NCBI RefSeq assembly: GCF_024679095.1
Contig: NW_026112148.1
Coordinates: forward strand, 124,001-188,000
Origin: Eriocheir sinensis
Taxonomy: Eukaryota; Arthropoda; Malacostraca; Decapoda; Varunidae
Length of the DNA: 64,000 bases
Direction: 5' to 3'
In this document: positions 43,625-54,654 of the stretch, piece by piece
How positions within the stretch are numbered: the first letter of the stretch is position 1
Layout of the letters: each line of letters opens with the position of its first letter
Position numbers and translations under genes: made by a program
Notes under the pieces: model-generated
The model's database searches: none
Told to the model about the DNA's origin: nothing
What the model saw: the letters and a program-made list of their open reading frames with translations, nothing else

Positions 43625-44820
43625 TTTCAGAACTACATAAGCTACTTGGTGTAAAGCCTATCTTTACTACACCCTTCCACCCCAGCAGCAACGGTCGCAT
43701 TGAACGACTTCATGGACCTTTGATGGCCTCGCTGAGGAAGCTCTGTGAAGACAAACCTAAGGAATGGCATAGGTATTTAATACTAACTTTGTTTGACCTC
43801 AGAGAAATTCCCCAAGACAGAACTGGCTTCTCTGCATTTGATTTATTATACGGCCGTTCCATGAGAGGAACTTTAACTGCTATGCGAGATTTGTGGGAGG
43901 ATCGTAACATCCAAGGGCAGGAGAGAAGCTGTTTCCAGTATGTGATTGAGCTCCGGGATAAGCTGTCAGTGTGTGCCAAGAGAGCGGCACAAAATGCCAA
44001 TATAAGTGCCCGCCGATATAAAGCCTACTTGAACGTGAGATCACAAGACCGTCAGTTCCGGCCCGGAGATGAAGTGCTTGTATTGCTGCCGAGCGAAACA
44101 AGTAAGCTACTTATCGCATGGAAAGGCCCATACGAAGTATTAGATAGACGTGGTAAAGTTGATTATTTGATTGACACTCCTAGAGGTCCTAAACTTTATA
44201 ATGTGAACTTGTTAAAGAAGTATTTTCGTCGAGTACAATCCATGCAAGCATCTGTTCTGGATGAGATCTCTACACTCGAAGATTCGAATCCAGAAGCAGA
44301 CTGGCAGAAGGCTACTCCAGTCATCAGAGTCGACGACTGCCAAGATTATTCTAACCAGTTGCCTCTGACCCCTGATGGTGTGACCGACGACCAGCAGGAC
44401 ACCGAACCCGAGATCAATTCTCACCTGGCTGATTTACAGCAAAAAGGATTAAGAGACCTAGGTGGATTCCTCGACGTATTCTCTAACACTCCTGGTTGCA
44501 CTAATACCATGGAGCATGACATTTTGCTCACAATCACAGACAGAGCTCGGGGTAAGGTTTATCCGGTCCCAGTTCACCTCAAACCCTATTTTGAGAAAGA
44601 GGTGGAAACACTACTGCAGCAAGGCATCATTCAACGCTCCGCATCCCAGCACTCTTCACCTGTAGTGATGGTAAGAAAGCCAGATGGCTCCTTTAGAATG
44701 GCAGTTGATTATCGTCAATTAAACTCTGTCACTGTATTTCATGCTGAGCCTATTTGCAATATGGAAGAGGACTTGTATACGTTTTCAGGTTCTAGGTATT
44801 TCTCAGTTGGGCTTGTGTAA
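43567..44820 (+). CDS. integrase second part fused directly to the start of reverse transcriptase
   Basis: 417 codons open. VLSDRGTQFTSNLISELHKL (second Asp) and FHPSSNGRIERLHGPL (catalytic Glu) come first. The C-terminal FRPGDEVLVLLPSETSKLL with AWKGPYEVLDR (GPY/F domain) follows. After about 60 linker residues come HILLTITDRARGK-like, VHLKPYFEKEVETLLQQGII and SSPVVMVRKPDGSFRMAVDY, the RT fingers. Integrase and RT lie in one frame in that order, which is direct evidence for the swapped pol arrangement. A frameshift at about 44,812 ends it; the next RT motif (CKAYYQVPLSDRAK) follows in another frame. Confidence 0.85.
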   Translation: MLVFLEVLSDRGTQFTSNLISELHKLLGVKPIFTTPFHPSSNGRIERLHGPLMASLRKLCEDKPKEWHRYLILTLFDLREIPQDRTGFSAFDLLYGRSMRGTLTAMRDLWEDRNIQGQERSCFQYVIELRDKLSVCAKRAAQNANISARRYKAYLNVRSQDRQFRPGDEVLVLLPSETSKLLIAWKGPYEVLDRRGKVDYLIDTPRGPKLYNVNLLKKYFRRVQSMQASVLDEISTLEDSNPEADWQKATPVIRVDDCQDYSNQLPLTPDGVTDDQQDTEPEINSHLADLQQKGLRDLGGFLDVFSNTPGCTNTMEHDILLTITDRARGKVYPVPVHLKPYFEKEVETLLQQGIIQRSASQHSSPVVMVRKPDGSFRMAVDYRQLNSVTVFHAEPICNMEEDLYTFSGSRYFSVGLV

Positions 44821-44869
44821 AGCATATTACCAAGTACCGCTATCTGACAGAGCCAAACATCATCAATAT

Positions 44870-47270
44870 GAAAGAAAGTAAAGTAACTCCTAGCAAAGAA
44901 AAGGTGCCTGATTATCAGAGAGCGAATTTCGTAAGACTCCGATCAATTCTAAATAATTCTGACTGGACTGAAATCTCGGCGGAAACAGATATTGATAAAT
45001 CTTGGGGGGCCTTCACCACATTATTGAACAGTGCCATAAGCATATGCATACCCTATCGAAACAGACGTTTAGCTTTTAAGAGGAAACCCAAATGGTGGAA
45101 TAACGAAATTCAAAATACCCTATCTCTTAAAAAACGCGTATACAGTAGATACATATTAACTCAGAGTGAGGTTGACAAACTAGAGTTGGACAGAATTCGC
45201 CGCGAAACCAAGAATATAATAAAACGAAGCAAGAAAAATCTTGAAGAATATATAGCGGAAACGATTAAACTAATCCTAAAGAATTTTTTAGCTATGTAAA
45301 TAATAAAAAGTCACTCACTTGTGGTATCGGACCGCTTGCTAATGATAATGGAAACCACACGAACGATGAAAATGAAATAGCTACAATCCTAAATAACTTT
45401 TTCGCATCCGTATTTACCGACGAAGATTGTTTATCACCTCAACCACCGGAGGTTAGAAGGACCGAAAAGATGTTAAGTGGCGTGCTCATCGTAGAAAGTG
45501 ATATTTTACGCACAATTGAAAAGATTAAAGTAAGCAAAGTTCCTGGTCCAGACAAAATTACCCCTAGGGTCTTTAAAGAAATCAAACATCAAATTTGTAA
45601 ACCGCTCTCCATCATATTCAATAAATCTTTAACAGCTGGAAAAGTTCCGACAGTTTGGAAACTTGCAAATGTCACACCATCATCCAGAAAACTATCGACC
45701 AATTAGCCTGACATCGATTGTTTGTAAGTTAATGGAGACTATCATACGCGACAATATGGTGATTTTTTTTGAAGAAAATAATATGATAAATAATTCGCAA
45801 CATGGCTTCCGTAGTAAACGTTCGTGTTTAACTAACTTACATGATTTTCTTTCATTATATTTTTGAGGTGTTCGATGAAAGGAGATCAGTAGATATCATA
45901 TATCTGGATTTTCAAAAGGCAACTGATAAGGTCCCCCACCAACGATTGCTCAGCAAACTATTGGCGCACGGTATCTCGGGTAACATTCACAATTATTGGC
46001 TTGTGGACTGGTTCTCTGAGCGGAAACAGAGTAGTTCTAAACGGTGTTACATCTAACTGGCTCGACGTCAGAAGCGGCGTACCTCAAGGATCAGTGCTTG
46101 GCCCCATGCTCTTCTTAATTTATGTTAATGATATCGATGATGGGCTCACTTGCAAAGGTTCAAAATTTGCTGATGACACAAAAATTGCTAGTAAAATAAC
46201 TGCGACACTCGACGAAGAAGCTCTGCAATCAGATCTAGATCGACTTGCACGTTGGGCCAATCAATGGCAAAATAAATTTAACGTTGACAAATGTAAAGTG
46301 TTGCACATCGGAAAAAAATAACAGTCGCGTTCAGTACGTAATGAATGGCCAACAACTTTCTGCAGTAAGTAAAGAAAAGGATCTTGGAATCACTATATCA
46401 ATATATTTAAAGCCCGGTCAGCATTGTTCAGAGGTAGTTAAATCTGCAAACAAATTGGTTGGCTTCATCAGACGAGTCTTTAATAATAAATCGGAAAAAG
46501 TAATATTAAAACTGTATAATTCGTTGGTTCGACCCCGTCTAGAGTACTGTGTACAGTTTTGGTCTCCCTACTACATAAAAGCCATAGAAAAGTTGGAACG
46601 GGTTCAACGAAGAGTAACAAAGATGATTCCTAGGTTGAGAAATTTATCATATGAAGAAAGGCTTAAAGAAGTAAATTTATTCAGGCTATCAAAACGAAGA
46701 ATGCGAGACGATCTAATAGAAGTAATTAAAATGTTTAAAGGATTCAGTGATATTAATGAGGAAGATTACTTCACAATTGATCGATCAAATAGAACAAGAA
46801 GAAATCACAATTTGAAGATAAGTGGTAAAAGAGTATCGTCGCACGAAGCTAAACACTTCTTCTTCAATCGAGTTGTTAATGTTTGAAACTCTCTTCACTG
46901 TGATGTCGTTGATAGTACAACAGTTGGGGCCTTCAAGAATAGATTAGACAAGTGTTTTGAATCCAAACAGCAACTAAGATATTACTCATTGTCGTAATAA
47001 CGTTAAGTTCTTTCGGATACTGGTGCCCTTGTTCGCTTTTATTGCCCGGTTAGTGGTAGCAGTAATGGTAGTTCTTTCCTCTTTCCTACATAATTTCCAT
47101 ACAGTTTTTCCATGTTGCATGGTTCTTTTCCTTTCCTGCCAGCTTTGGCTGGAGGGATGACAGATGAGGAGGAGCCTTCGCCTTTGCTGTCCTTCATCTT
47201 CCACCTTTGATTAGATAGTTAGTGTAGCTTGTCACAAACAGCCTCGTAAGGACCAGCAGGTCTGCTGTTG
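44870..47270 (+). mobile_element. CR1-like LINE inserted in the Gmr1-like RT
   Basis: Starts within the RT linker (no endonuclease), so it is 5'-truncated. Blocks: PKWWNNEIQNTLSLKKRVYS, KVSKVPGPDKITPRVFKEI, NYRPISLTSIVCKLMETII, NNSQHGFRSKRSCLTNLHDF, IIYLDFQKATDKVPHQRLLS, SGVPQGSVLGPMLFLIYVND, KFADDTKIASK (catalytic FADD), EKDLGITI, SLVRPRLEYCVQFWSPYY. Four or five frameshifts split it. The 3' tail has GGACCAGCAGGTCTGCTGTT, and the gypsy RNase H resumes right after. Confidence 0.85.
46001..46321 (+). pseudogene. CR1-like RT catalytic segment
   Basis: 106 codons open with RSGVPQGSVLGPMLFLIYVN and GSKFADDTKIASKITATLDE, ending in WQNKFNVDKCKVLHIGKK. The catalytic Asp pair is intact. An extra A in a six-base run at 46,313-46,319 shifts the frame into the next open stretch (46,245-46,886), which carries the thumb and C-terminal region to FFFNRVVNV. 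Confidence 0.85.
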
Positions 47271-47282
47271 TTTGTTCTTCCT

Positions 47283-47579
47283 CTGTGTTCCTTTGAATGC
47301 AAGTAGGAAATCGCTTGATCGGGAAAGAAGGTACTTCACCCTCGATATGGAATGTTTAGCCATTGTATTAGCCGTGTTAAAGTTTGATTATTATCTTAGA
47401 GAAATAATTTATTTTAGAGGTAGATCACAGACCTTTGGTGTACTTGGCCACATTTACGGGGAAAGAATGATAGACTTCTCAGATGGTCACTTGGCTTGCA
47501 AGCTTATAAATTCAGGGTTGTCCATATTGCTGGTAAGGACAACGTGGGTGCTGATTTTCTTAGTAGATCACCCTCATAA
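47283..47579 (+). pseudogene. RNase H end of the Gmr1-like pol
   Basis: RKSLDRERRYFTLDMECLAI and VLAVLKFDYYL match Ty3/Gypsy RNase H. After a one-base shift near 47,410 the reading gives DHRPLVYL-like and AGKDNVGADFLSRSPS with a stop at 47,577-47,579, the usual end of pol. Its presence downstream of RT confirms that integrase is not at the 3' end. Confidence 0.85.
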
Positions 47580-47633
47580 TCCTATCTAATGTCTTTCTCA
47601 TCTACTTGCAGTAGATTCTTCTTTGGGGGGATG

Positions 47634-48060
47634 TGTAAGGGCCGCCGGCAACCCTCACATAACTGTGTGTGTTTGTGTGTGTGTGTGTTTCCGTGTGCGT
47701 AGGAACATCACGCCACCGTAACTTCACTTATCCACGCGTGATGCTTCACGTGAATTGCCGATGCACGCTTCGAACCCGCGAGGATAATCAGTGGTGTTGA
47801 CTGATCTCCATCTCTTTAACCCGGCAGCGTCGGTGGACCCATTTTTGGGCTCCCGCGAGTCGGTCCGCTGAAACGGCGGACCCAGTTTTGGGCTCGGCTC
47901 AAAACGCCTAATTCGAACTAATTGTAGGCGGTGGCGGCATAGAGCAACCCGCCATGCATGAACTGGGTCATTGTGGTGGTTGATTGATCTTGAGGTGGGC
48001 TTATATGTCATACGTGGTGCTGTAAGGTCACGGCAGACTGAATTAGCTATCCATACAGTA
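47634..48060 (+). repeat. start of the 3' LTR of the Gmr1-like element (end not determined)
   Basis: A purine tract (TTTGGGGGG) precedes TG at 47,634, the expected position of a 3' LTR. (TG)n near 47,662-47,690 and GC-rich repeats GGACCCATTTTTGGGCTC and GGACCCAGTTTTGGGCTC follow. No partner LTR is present, so the right edge is unknown. Confidence 0.5.
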
Positions 48061-48529
48061 ATCACTTGTCAAATTCTCTAAAGTAGACAACAAGCGACTC
48101 TCGGCTAGATGCCACGTGTCACGAGACTTTATTTTGTAACAAACACCACCCAAAAATAATGGAGTTTGAGTATAAGTAAATATTTTTTAACGGCTTTATG
48201 GTTATGAGATGAGTACTCTGATATACTTTACATGCTCATTTCATAGTATCAAAATGCAGTGTAATGTTGCCGTGTCTCGGCCACTTCTCGGCTTTCCCAT
48301 AGCCGACGCCCACGGGTTAATATCCGCAGTGACCTCCAGTCTTCTGCCGGCAACATACATCCACACCACTCTGGGCTGAGGTTCTCATTTAGAAGACATC
48401 ACTTTCGTGGGCTGAAGTGATTCTCTCTCTGCCTGTTCAAGCCGCTGTATAGAGAGGGAACGGAACTCTTATCCTGCCGCCTCTGGTCTCGTCTTGAGCT
48501 GTGCTACGTTACATATATGCTACTGTCAC

Positions 48530-48912
48530 GACCCCACACCAGGTGATCTTTAACCTTGTTATATTTAACCTCCCCACAGTGTTGGCCTAAAGGCTGTGTT
48601 GTTGCTATACTTGAACTACTATGGTGAGGATTAATAGACGGTTATATCACTGTTACGTGTTTGGGGGAATTCATTATTGATGTTTGTTACAGCTTTGTGG
48701 TGATTGTGCGCACAGCGTTTCCTCGGTTGTCCTGATTGACTTCCGTGTATACGACTCCGCACCAGGTAAGTCTAACCTTTTCTATCATTCCTCTCCCATG
48801 ATTATTCGTGCTCTTTTCTTAGCTGCCTGTAATGTGATTACTATTTAGGTATTATCATTCGTGTGGAGAGGATGCTAGACGGTTAGATTACTGTACGTGT
48901 TGGAGGAGTTAT
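48530..48912 (+). repeat. diverged tandem duplication with splice-like sites, upstream of gene copy 2
   Basis: CGACCCCACACCAGGTGATC at 48,531 and CGACTCCGCACCAGGTAAGT at 48,748 start two related stretches that both reach AGACGGTTA and TACGTGTT. CACCAG|GTAAGT is a good splice donor, and TTTGTTACAG at 48,683-48,692 a good acceptor. These may be untranslated exons of the gene at 49.2 kb. Confidence 0.5.
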
Positions 48913-48921
48913 GTCAGTGAA

Positions 48922-49064
48922 AATGATAGGTATCTCAGGAGTGGGAAGGCAAACACATGCTAACTGAACATTAGGTTTATTAAATAACAAGTTAATAAAA
49001 CTTGTTATTTAATAAACTTAATATTAAGTTAGCAAGTGTTTGCCTTCCCTGAATACCTATCATT
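48922..49064. mobile_element. 143-bp palindromic MITE-like foldback
   Basis: Ends AATGATAGGTAT and ATACCTATCATT are exact inverses. The arms continue through GGGAAGGCAAACAC, GCTAACT and TTTATTAAATAACAAGTT to a centre near 48,995. The whole unit folds back on itself almost completely. Superfamily unknown. Confidence 0.85.
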
Positions 49065-49927
49065 ATCTGAACCTTCGGCATTGGAGGCGAACGTAGTTCG
49101 TGCAATCTCTAAGCCTTTACACTACTATTAGCTGTATTTGATTATTTAACATGTGAAATATTAATGTTGTCCTTCTCACAGGCGGTAAATGAAACCGGTT
49201 TACAGGTATGGACTTCCGTATTGAAAAGTCGCGTCTGAGCAGCGACAAGTCAACCCGAGGGAGCTTGCCATTGTTGGATGACTCTGACGCGGATAAAAGC
49301 TATGATGTTGGAGTGGAGTGCAAGTCCGTTAAACGGCAGCATGGGTCATTGTACTCGTCAGAGGAAGAGGCCTTACTGGCTTTTACAAAAGACCTCAACA
49401 GACGCAAGAAAAAAAGGGAAGAGGATCCGAAGCCAGGCTGAAGTCACTGGACTGATGAACCTGCACAGCCCACACCAGCTATAGAAAGCCCTGAAGGTAC
49501 GGGCTGTTCTCTCAACGGTAATAATTTGACATTGGTAAATCTGTTCGTTAACTGGGTTCTTACATGGGACTCTTTCCCTTACAGAAGCTTCTGCTCTAGT
49601 AGAGGTGAGCTTCTCAGAGGACATTGCAGAGGACACTGCAGCCTCAGCGGAGGACAGTACAACAGCCTCTTCAGATTAAGATGTAGAACAACCTGAATCT
49701 GCCCAAAAAATAACTCAAAAGGAAATAACTATATATAATTATTGGCTTCAGCCACCGACGGCTTGGAGCCGGAGGAAATTATGAGAAAGGGACAACTGAA
49801 CCTTACCAAGCGGCGGAAGGTGCAGGGAGCTTTTGCCACTTACGGTAGGGTTCCAGCCCTGACATAAATTAAGGAACATTTCAAGATTGAAGTTACCTTT
49901 CATAAAGAAGAAATAAATAAATTAGAG

Positions 49928-49933
<6 letters not shown>

Positions 49934-49990
<57 letters not shown>
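49934..49990. repeat. (GA)n microsatellite in exon 3 of copy 2
   Basis: About 28 GA units between KLEIQ and MLRLAEKFWES; the homologous site in copy 1 has only the short charged KLQEKQ sequence. Confidence 0.9.
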
Positions 49991-49993
<3 letters not shown>

Positions 49994-50357
49994 TTGCGAC
50001 TAGCTGAAAAGTTCTGGGAGTCCGTCAAAATTGAACAAGCCGACAGGCTCAAGGCGCTTGTTGTACGGCATAGGCTACGCGCAAGAACAGCTTCTCGCAG
50101 CAGACGACAGTGAGTATAGAATTTTGTCAACGAATCGATCTGCTTATAGTAAATGTGCTAACGTTAATGCATACATAAGAATGTACTCATAAACTAATTG
50201 CCGTTTATATATTTCAGACACCCGTGTCCAGTGGCAAGATGCAGCGGAAGAAGTATCAACATTAGACGGCACATTAGTCAGTGCCATAGATACTTGACAG
50301 AGACGAGCAGGCGAAGCTCATCCGCAAGTATAAGAACTTACAACAACATGTCGTCAC

Positions 50358-50719
50358 TTTTTTTTTTTTTTTTTTTTTTTACATTGCGGCCTATTTTGCC
50401 GGTAGGCTTCTTCCCGGTGGATCCTGATGGTCGGTCAAGGCTTCTTTCCGGTGGGTCCTGATGGTCGGCCCAGCCCGTTCTGGCGCAGGCGAGTGTTTAT
50501 AGTGGCGCCATCTTGCACTGGCTCATGCTGCCCTCCCAGAGCTCATCTTTGATCCTAGAATCTAGAGTTCGGGTAGATAGGTTGTCTTCTGGACAGCATC
50601 TGGGTAGTTTTAAGCCACTCGGCGGCGGCTGAAAAATCCCAGCTTGGTGGCACCGGGCGGGGATCGAACTCGCGTCCTCCTGAACACGGGGCCGTTACTA
50701 TGACGACTCAGCCACCACC
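50358..50719 (-). mobile_element. tRNA-derived SINE, copy 2 (inverse orientation)
   Basis: A 23-base T-run, then the reverse complement of the SINE at 38.9 kb (CCGGTGGGTCCTGATGGTCG, GGCGCCATCTTGCACTGGC) ending in the tRNA-like head GCCACCACC. It interrupts the zinc-finger exon between the first and second finger of gene copy 2. Confidence 0.85.
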
Positions 50720-52596
50720 AAAAAGCCTTCAACCAAACAAACTACAGGTGCAACTGTCAAAAAGTACCCAGAAAGGGAATGTAGTATGTGTGATAAGAGG
50801 GTGAAAAGGTTCGATATACATGTAGACAAAGTTCACCGGCTTCAAAGAAAATCACAGGACTTCATCAAAGTTAATGCGGCAATCTCTGGTTCAACCAGAT
50901 GAAGTTGAGAAACTACAGCCGGTGAAAGTGGCAGCAGGAACAATGGTAATTACACTGAATGATGGAGTAAAGGCGTTTCTCCTACACTTTGAAGACTACT
51001 TGAAGAAGAATTGTTATCTGATTAACAGCTCAGGCAGGCGCATATGCGGATGGTGAACGACGTTCTCACCCACCAAATCAACTATGATGTCCTGACCACT
51101 CTCAACGGCCCAGCGATTTGCAAGTTGTTTGATAATATGGATAGAACTGAACCTCCTCTGGGATTCCTAGAATCAAAGAATGTATTGAAAGTAAATTTCT
51201 CGAAGCTTCCCAGCGAGCGGTAGATTGCCTCGCCTTGTCCGACCTGGAGATCTATCAAATAGATGACCAAGAAAACAGAGCGACTACAAAACTCATCAAA
51301 GTAATGAGAGGTATGTAAACCTATCCTGTGTGTTGTTTGCATATCTTTGCTATATTTATGTGTTTGTTATACATTTTGGTAAATATATAGTTTTCTCCCC
51401 CAGTGAAACTACGGAAGGAGGAAGCAATTGAAATGGGCCAAGCTAGACGCCAAAAAGAGAGGGAAAATGTGACGCTGAAAGTCATAGGAAGGATCATGAC
51501 CTCAGCCAACGTCAACAACACGTTAGACATTGCCAGGCAATTTCTAACCGATCCTGCTTCCAGACCCGCGACCAAGACAGACATCACCCGCCTGAGAGAC
51601 GTCATCATCACCACGATGATGATTAAAAATCTCTGGCGCCCAAAGGAGTTTGAAGAGAGGAAGGACCCAAAGACTGGTGTTGCAGATTACATCGTGCAGA
51701 TTGCACGATACAAAACTGCAACACAAGGTATATAATGCTGTGGATTATATCATAGAGTATCAAATGGTCTTGGAAGGCCTGAAAAAAATATATCCTCATA
51801 AGGGTATAACCTAGTGTTTTCTTCCAGATCCCGCACTCATTTTTATGAATCAAGCTGAGCGGCAGACACACGAGGCTCATGTAATTTACTACCGGCCACA
51901 GGTAACAACCTGCACTTCTCCAGAGTGCTATGTATTCCCAAACCAGATACAGATGACCGGTACTTCCTGCTGCTCGAAGTTGACTTTCTCAAACTTGAGC
52001 CGACTGATCTGTAAAGTAGCCCTCAAAGCCGCAGCAGGGAGTAAGATAACTTTCCGCATATGGCGCCGGTCCCAAATTACACCACTGTGGGAGAAGAATC
52101 ATGATCCAACTTGGGCAAAGTGGCCACTCAGTGTTGCCATTCTCTAGAAACGGCCACAAGCTACTACGGGCAGAGCGACAAGATAGAGCCAGGAAGACGA
52201 TGGTGAGCACCCTCACGGCACTCAGGGCCGAAGCAGCTGCCACCGACACCGAGACCAGTGTAACTCATCCCACTACGAAAGGAATCTGCTCTGTGAGCAC
52301 GTATTTAACTTTAAGATTATAAAATAATTGGTCAATAATCATACTAATTATACCCATACGTAATGTTCTGTTTAATTTTATATCTAGAGCTCCAGCTGGC
52401 GATGAGGAGCCGCAAGAGCAAAGCCTTGTGCCCTCTGTGATGCTCGCTAACCCCTTAGACAAGGCTGACAATGAGGAAGGCCGCTCTAGGGAGACAGAGA
52501 GTTTCCTGGTGCCCGATGGCCCTCTAAACCACAAGGGGAGCAAGCTGATGTCAGTGAGGAAGAGTAAGTAGAAGCAACTCATGTAAAGCGGGTATC

Positions 52597-53024
52597 ATGA
52601 ACAAAGCTGCGTGTAATGAACAAAGCAACGTGCAGCTCTTCAGGCCTAGGAGATGTCTCATTTTCAGAAGTGTCGTCTCATCTGGAAGCGACTTTCCAGA
52701 CAATGTCAGCGTGATGACATCCTTGGGAACCGCCAATATGTTCTCTGTACTCCATATTGACACTGAGGATATGGCAGAGGCAATGCCATTAGACACCGCA
52801 AAAAAAATTGCAAAGACATTACACTCGCCATGAAAACGTGTAATAGGAGTAGGAGGCTGAATTCCGTGATGGCACTGTGGGAGGAGGTTCGTGAATACAT
52901 GGTCGAAATGGACTCCCGCTACGCCCCCTGGTCGGCTGAAAAAATTAGAAACAAACATAAATATGTCAAAAGTGCAAAGGCGTCCCTGAAAAAAAAATGT
53001 AACCTCCCACAAGGTCCAAAGTGA
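52597..53024 (+). other. unidentified frames downstream of copy 2
   Basis: Two short frames (52,597-52,833 and 52,830-53,024). The second has REYMVEMDSRYAPWSAEKIR and NKHKYVKSAKASLKKK, which has the feel of a SANT/MADF-like helical domain, but similarity is weak. It could be a further exon of the gene family or an unrelated remnant. Confidence 0.25.
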
Positions 53025-53336
53025 GCTGTAGCCTAAATTTAAATATAGGCATAATTTGATTTGTTTAAGGTATTAGTCTGGATTAAGTGTGTAAAATAAA
53101 ATAAAAATAACATATTGTTTGCATATAAAAATGTTAAAATAAATGTAACATGTGCCTCATGTACTTACAAGGACCAATGTGTACTACAGCCTAGATTTAG
53201 GTGTAGCCATGATAATGTGTAAGGTTAACCTTATTGTTTGATATATATAGCATAATATATTTGTTTCAGTTTTCTCATTGTCCATTATCTTAATTAATCT
53301 CATCTCATCATCATGCTAACCAAACTTTTCTATACT

Positions 53337-53470
53337 GAGACTGGCACGGCTCTGGGGCGTTTCCCCACCTTGTGTGCTGGTCGAGATATGGAAAATATAT
53401 CCTGTAACCTTCGGGGAGTTTTAGCCACAATGATGCTTACCAGTTAGCAGCCCCGCCAAGTCCACCTGTT
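53337..53470 (+). repeat. repeat shared with 23.5 kb (downstream of gene copy 2)
   Basis: GGCTCTGGGGCGTTTCCCCA, GATATGGAAAATAT, CCTGTAACCTTCGGGGAG and TTTAGCCACAATGATG match the repeat upstream of gene copy 1, same strand, with a central gap. Confidence 0.7.
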
Positions 53471-54650
53471 CAAGATGTATCTCCAACCGTAGGAAGGCGA
53501 GGGTTGCGCGACCAAAAATCATTAAAAAAAAAAAATTATATTTAAAATAATGATAGCCACTCACAGCAGCTCAATAACCCAATGCTTCACCATAGAGCTT
53601 GCTCTATATCAGAAATAATACGAGGAAACATAAATCGCGCGACGAAAGCGAAAGCGACGAGTATGAACCTAATATAACCTGTCCCCGGTACGTGTGATGG
53701 TTATAACCAGACTTATTTAACCAAATGGTAATCTCCAGACAACTTCTCCCGTGAATTCATCTTCGCATCCATTAGTGAGTTCACACACTCAGGATCAAAG
53801 GACAATGGGTCTACCGGAAAGCGTGTCAAATTTTGAATCAAGTGGCGCATGACGTCATTAGGCTGGTGGGTTCAGCTATGATTTACGCCTCAGTACTCAG
53901 CCGGAAGCGGTGGTGTATGGGTTGCTTGTTCTTCTCGAATCACAATGCCTTGCAGTTGTTCAGTATCTGGCTGCAAGTCTGTGTTAAAAAAAGAGGGAAC
54001 TCTGATGTTTCATAAGTTTCCGAATGATTAATCTTTGCAAGAGAATAGACATATAAGTACGATGCGGACCATAATAATAGACATACAAGTACCATAAGGA
54101 CCTTAAGTAGAGGAAACCTTATGGTACAAAGCAATATATTTTTTTCCACAGCTACAACAATTGGAGGACATGTTTGTATCTTACCATGGAGAAGGGGAAC
54201 TAAAGCCCAGTAGGAATATAATTTAAAAGCTGTCAAAAGATATTAATGAAATTATGAATTTACCATTAGATGTAATTACATATTTTGTAAGATGTAGACT
54301 TTTTTTTAGGATTAGGATTTTAAAAAGAGAAATCAATAATTCCAGAAAAAATAAGGAAGAAAATGAGCAAGCTGGTGAAAAAAAGTCAAATATGTGTTTT
54401 ATTTACTTTTTTTTTTTTTACAACAAAGGAGGCAGCTCAAGGGCACAAAAAAAAAAAGCCCGCTAATCGCTGCTCCTAAAAAAGAATCAGAAGAGGTGGC
54501 CAAAAGCAAGGTCAGAATCGGAAGGAGAGGTGTCCTGATACCCTCCTCTTGAGAGAGTTCAAGTCGTAGGCAGGAGGGGAGGCGAAGGAGGGAAGAGGTG
54601 TAGTCTCATCTCTTTGCAGAAAGTGATGCTGTTAATGCCAATAGAGAAAA
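53471..54650. other. AT-rich non-coding stretch
   Basis: No supported gene. At 54,424-54,600 there is a repeat-like segment (GGAGGCAGCTCAAGGGCAC, A-run, AAGCCCGCTAATCGCTGCTC) that may be the 3' end of another retroelement. Confidence 0.5.
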
Positions 54651-54654
54651 AAAT

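Larger units (their letters stand above)
41751..47640 (+). mobile_element. Ty3/Gypsy element with integrase before reverse transcriptase (Gmr1-like), split by a LINE
   Basis: Plus-strand order: gag with zinc knuckle (to 42,637), integrase (42,900-44,250), RT first half (44,450-44,867), a foreign LINE (44,870-47,270), RNase H end of pol (47,283-47,579), purine tract TTTGGGGGG (47,623-47,630) and a likely 3' LTR starting TGTAAGGGCC at 47,634. Integrase before RT in a Gypsy-type element is the signature of the Gmr1 group. The 5' LTR is missing; the element starts abruptly at the edge of the LINE at about 41,745. Confidence 0.85.
49208..52571 (+). pseudogene. zinc-finger / tyrosine-recombinase-like gene, copy 2 (decayed)
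   Basis: Same order as the gene at 24.2 kb. N-terminus 49208-49498 (SSEEEALLAFTKDL against SSEEEEVMKSFTES), with the first intron absent. Then: exon 3 with stops and a (GA)n expansion (49,930-49,990) ending in FWESVKIEQADRLKAL; exon 4 from 50,218 with CPVARCSGRSINIRRHISQC, split by a SINE, then CSMCDKRVKRFDIHVDKVH; exon 5 at about 51,404-51,727 with KNLWRPKEFEE and ARYKT; exon 6 from 51,828 (DPALIFMNQAERQ, FRIWRRSQIT); exon 7 at about 52,388. The box I Arg of copy 1 (LRR) is Trp here (LWR), so catalysis would be lost. Most splice sites persist. Confidence 0.75.
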
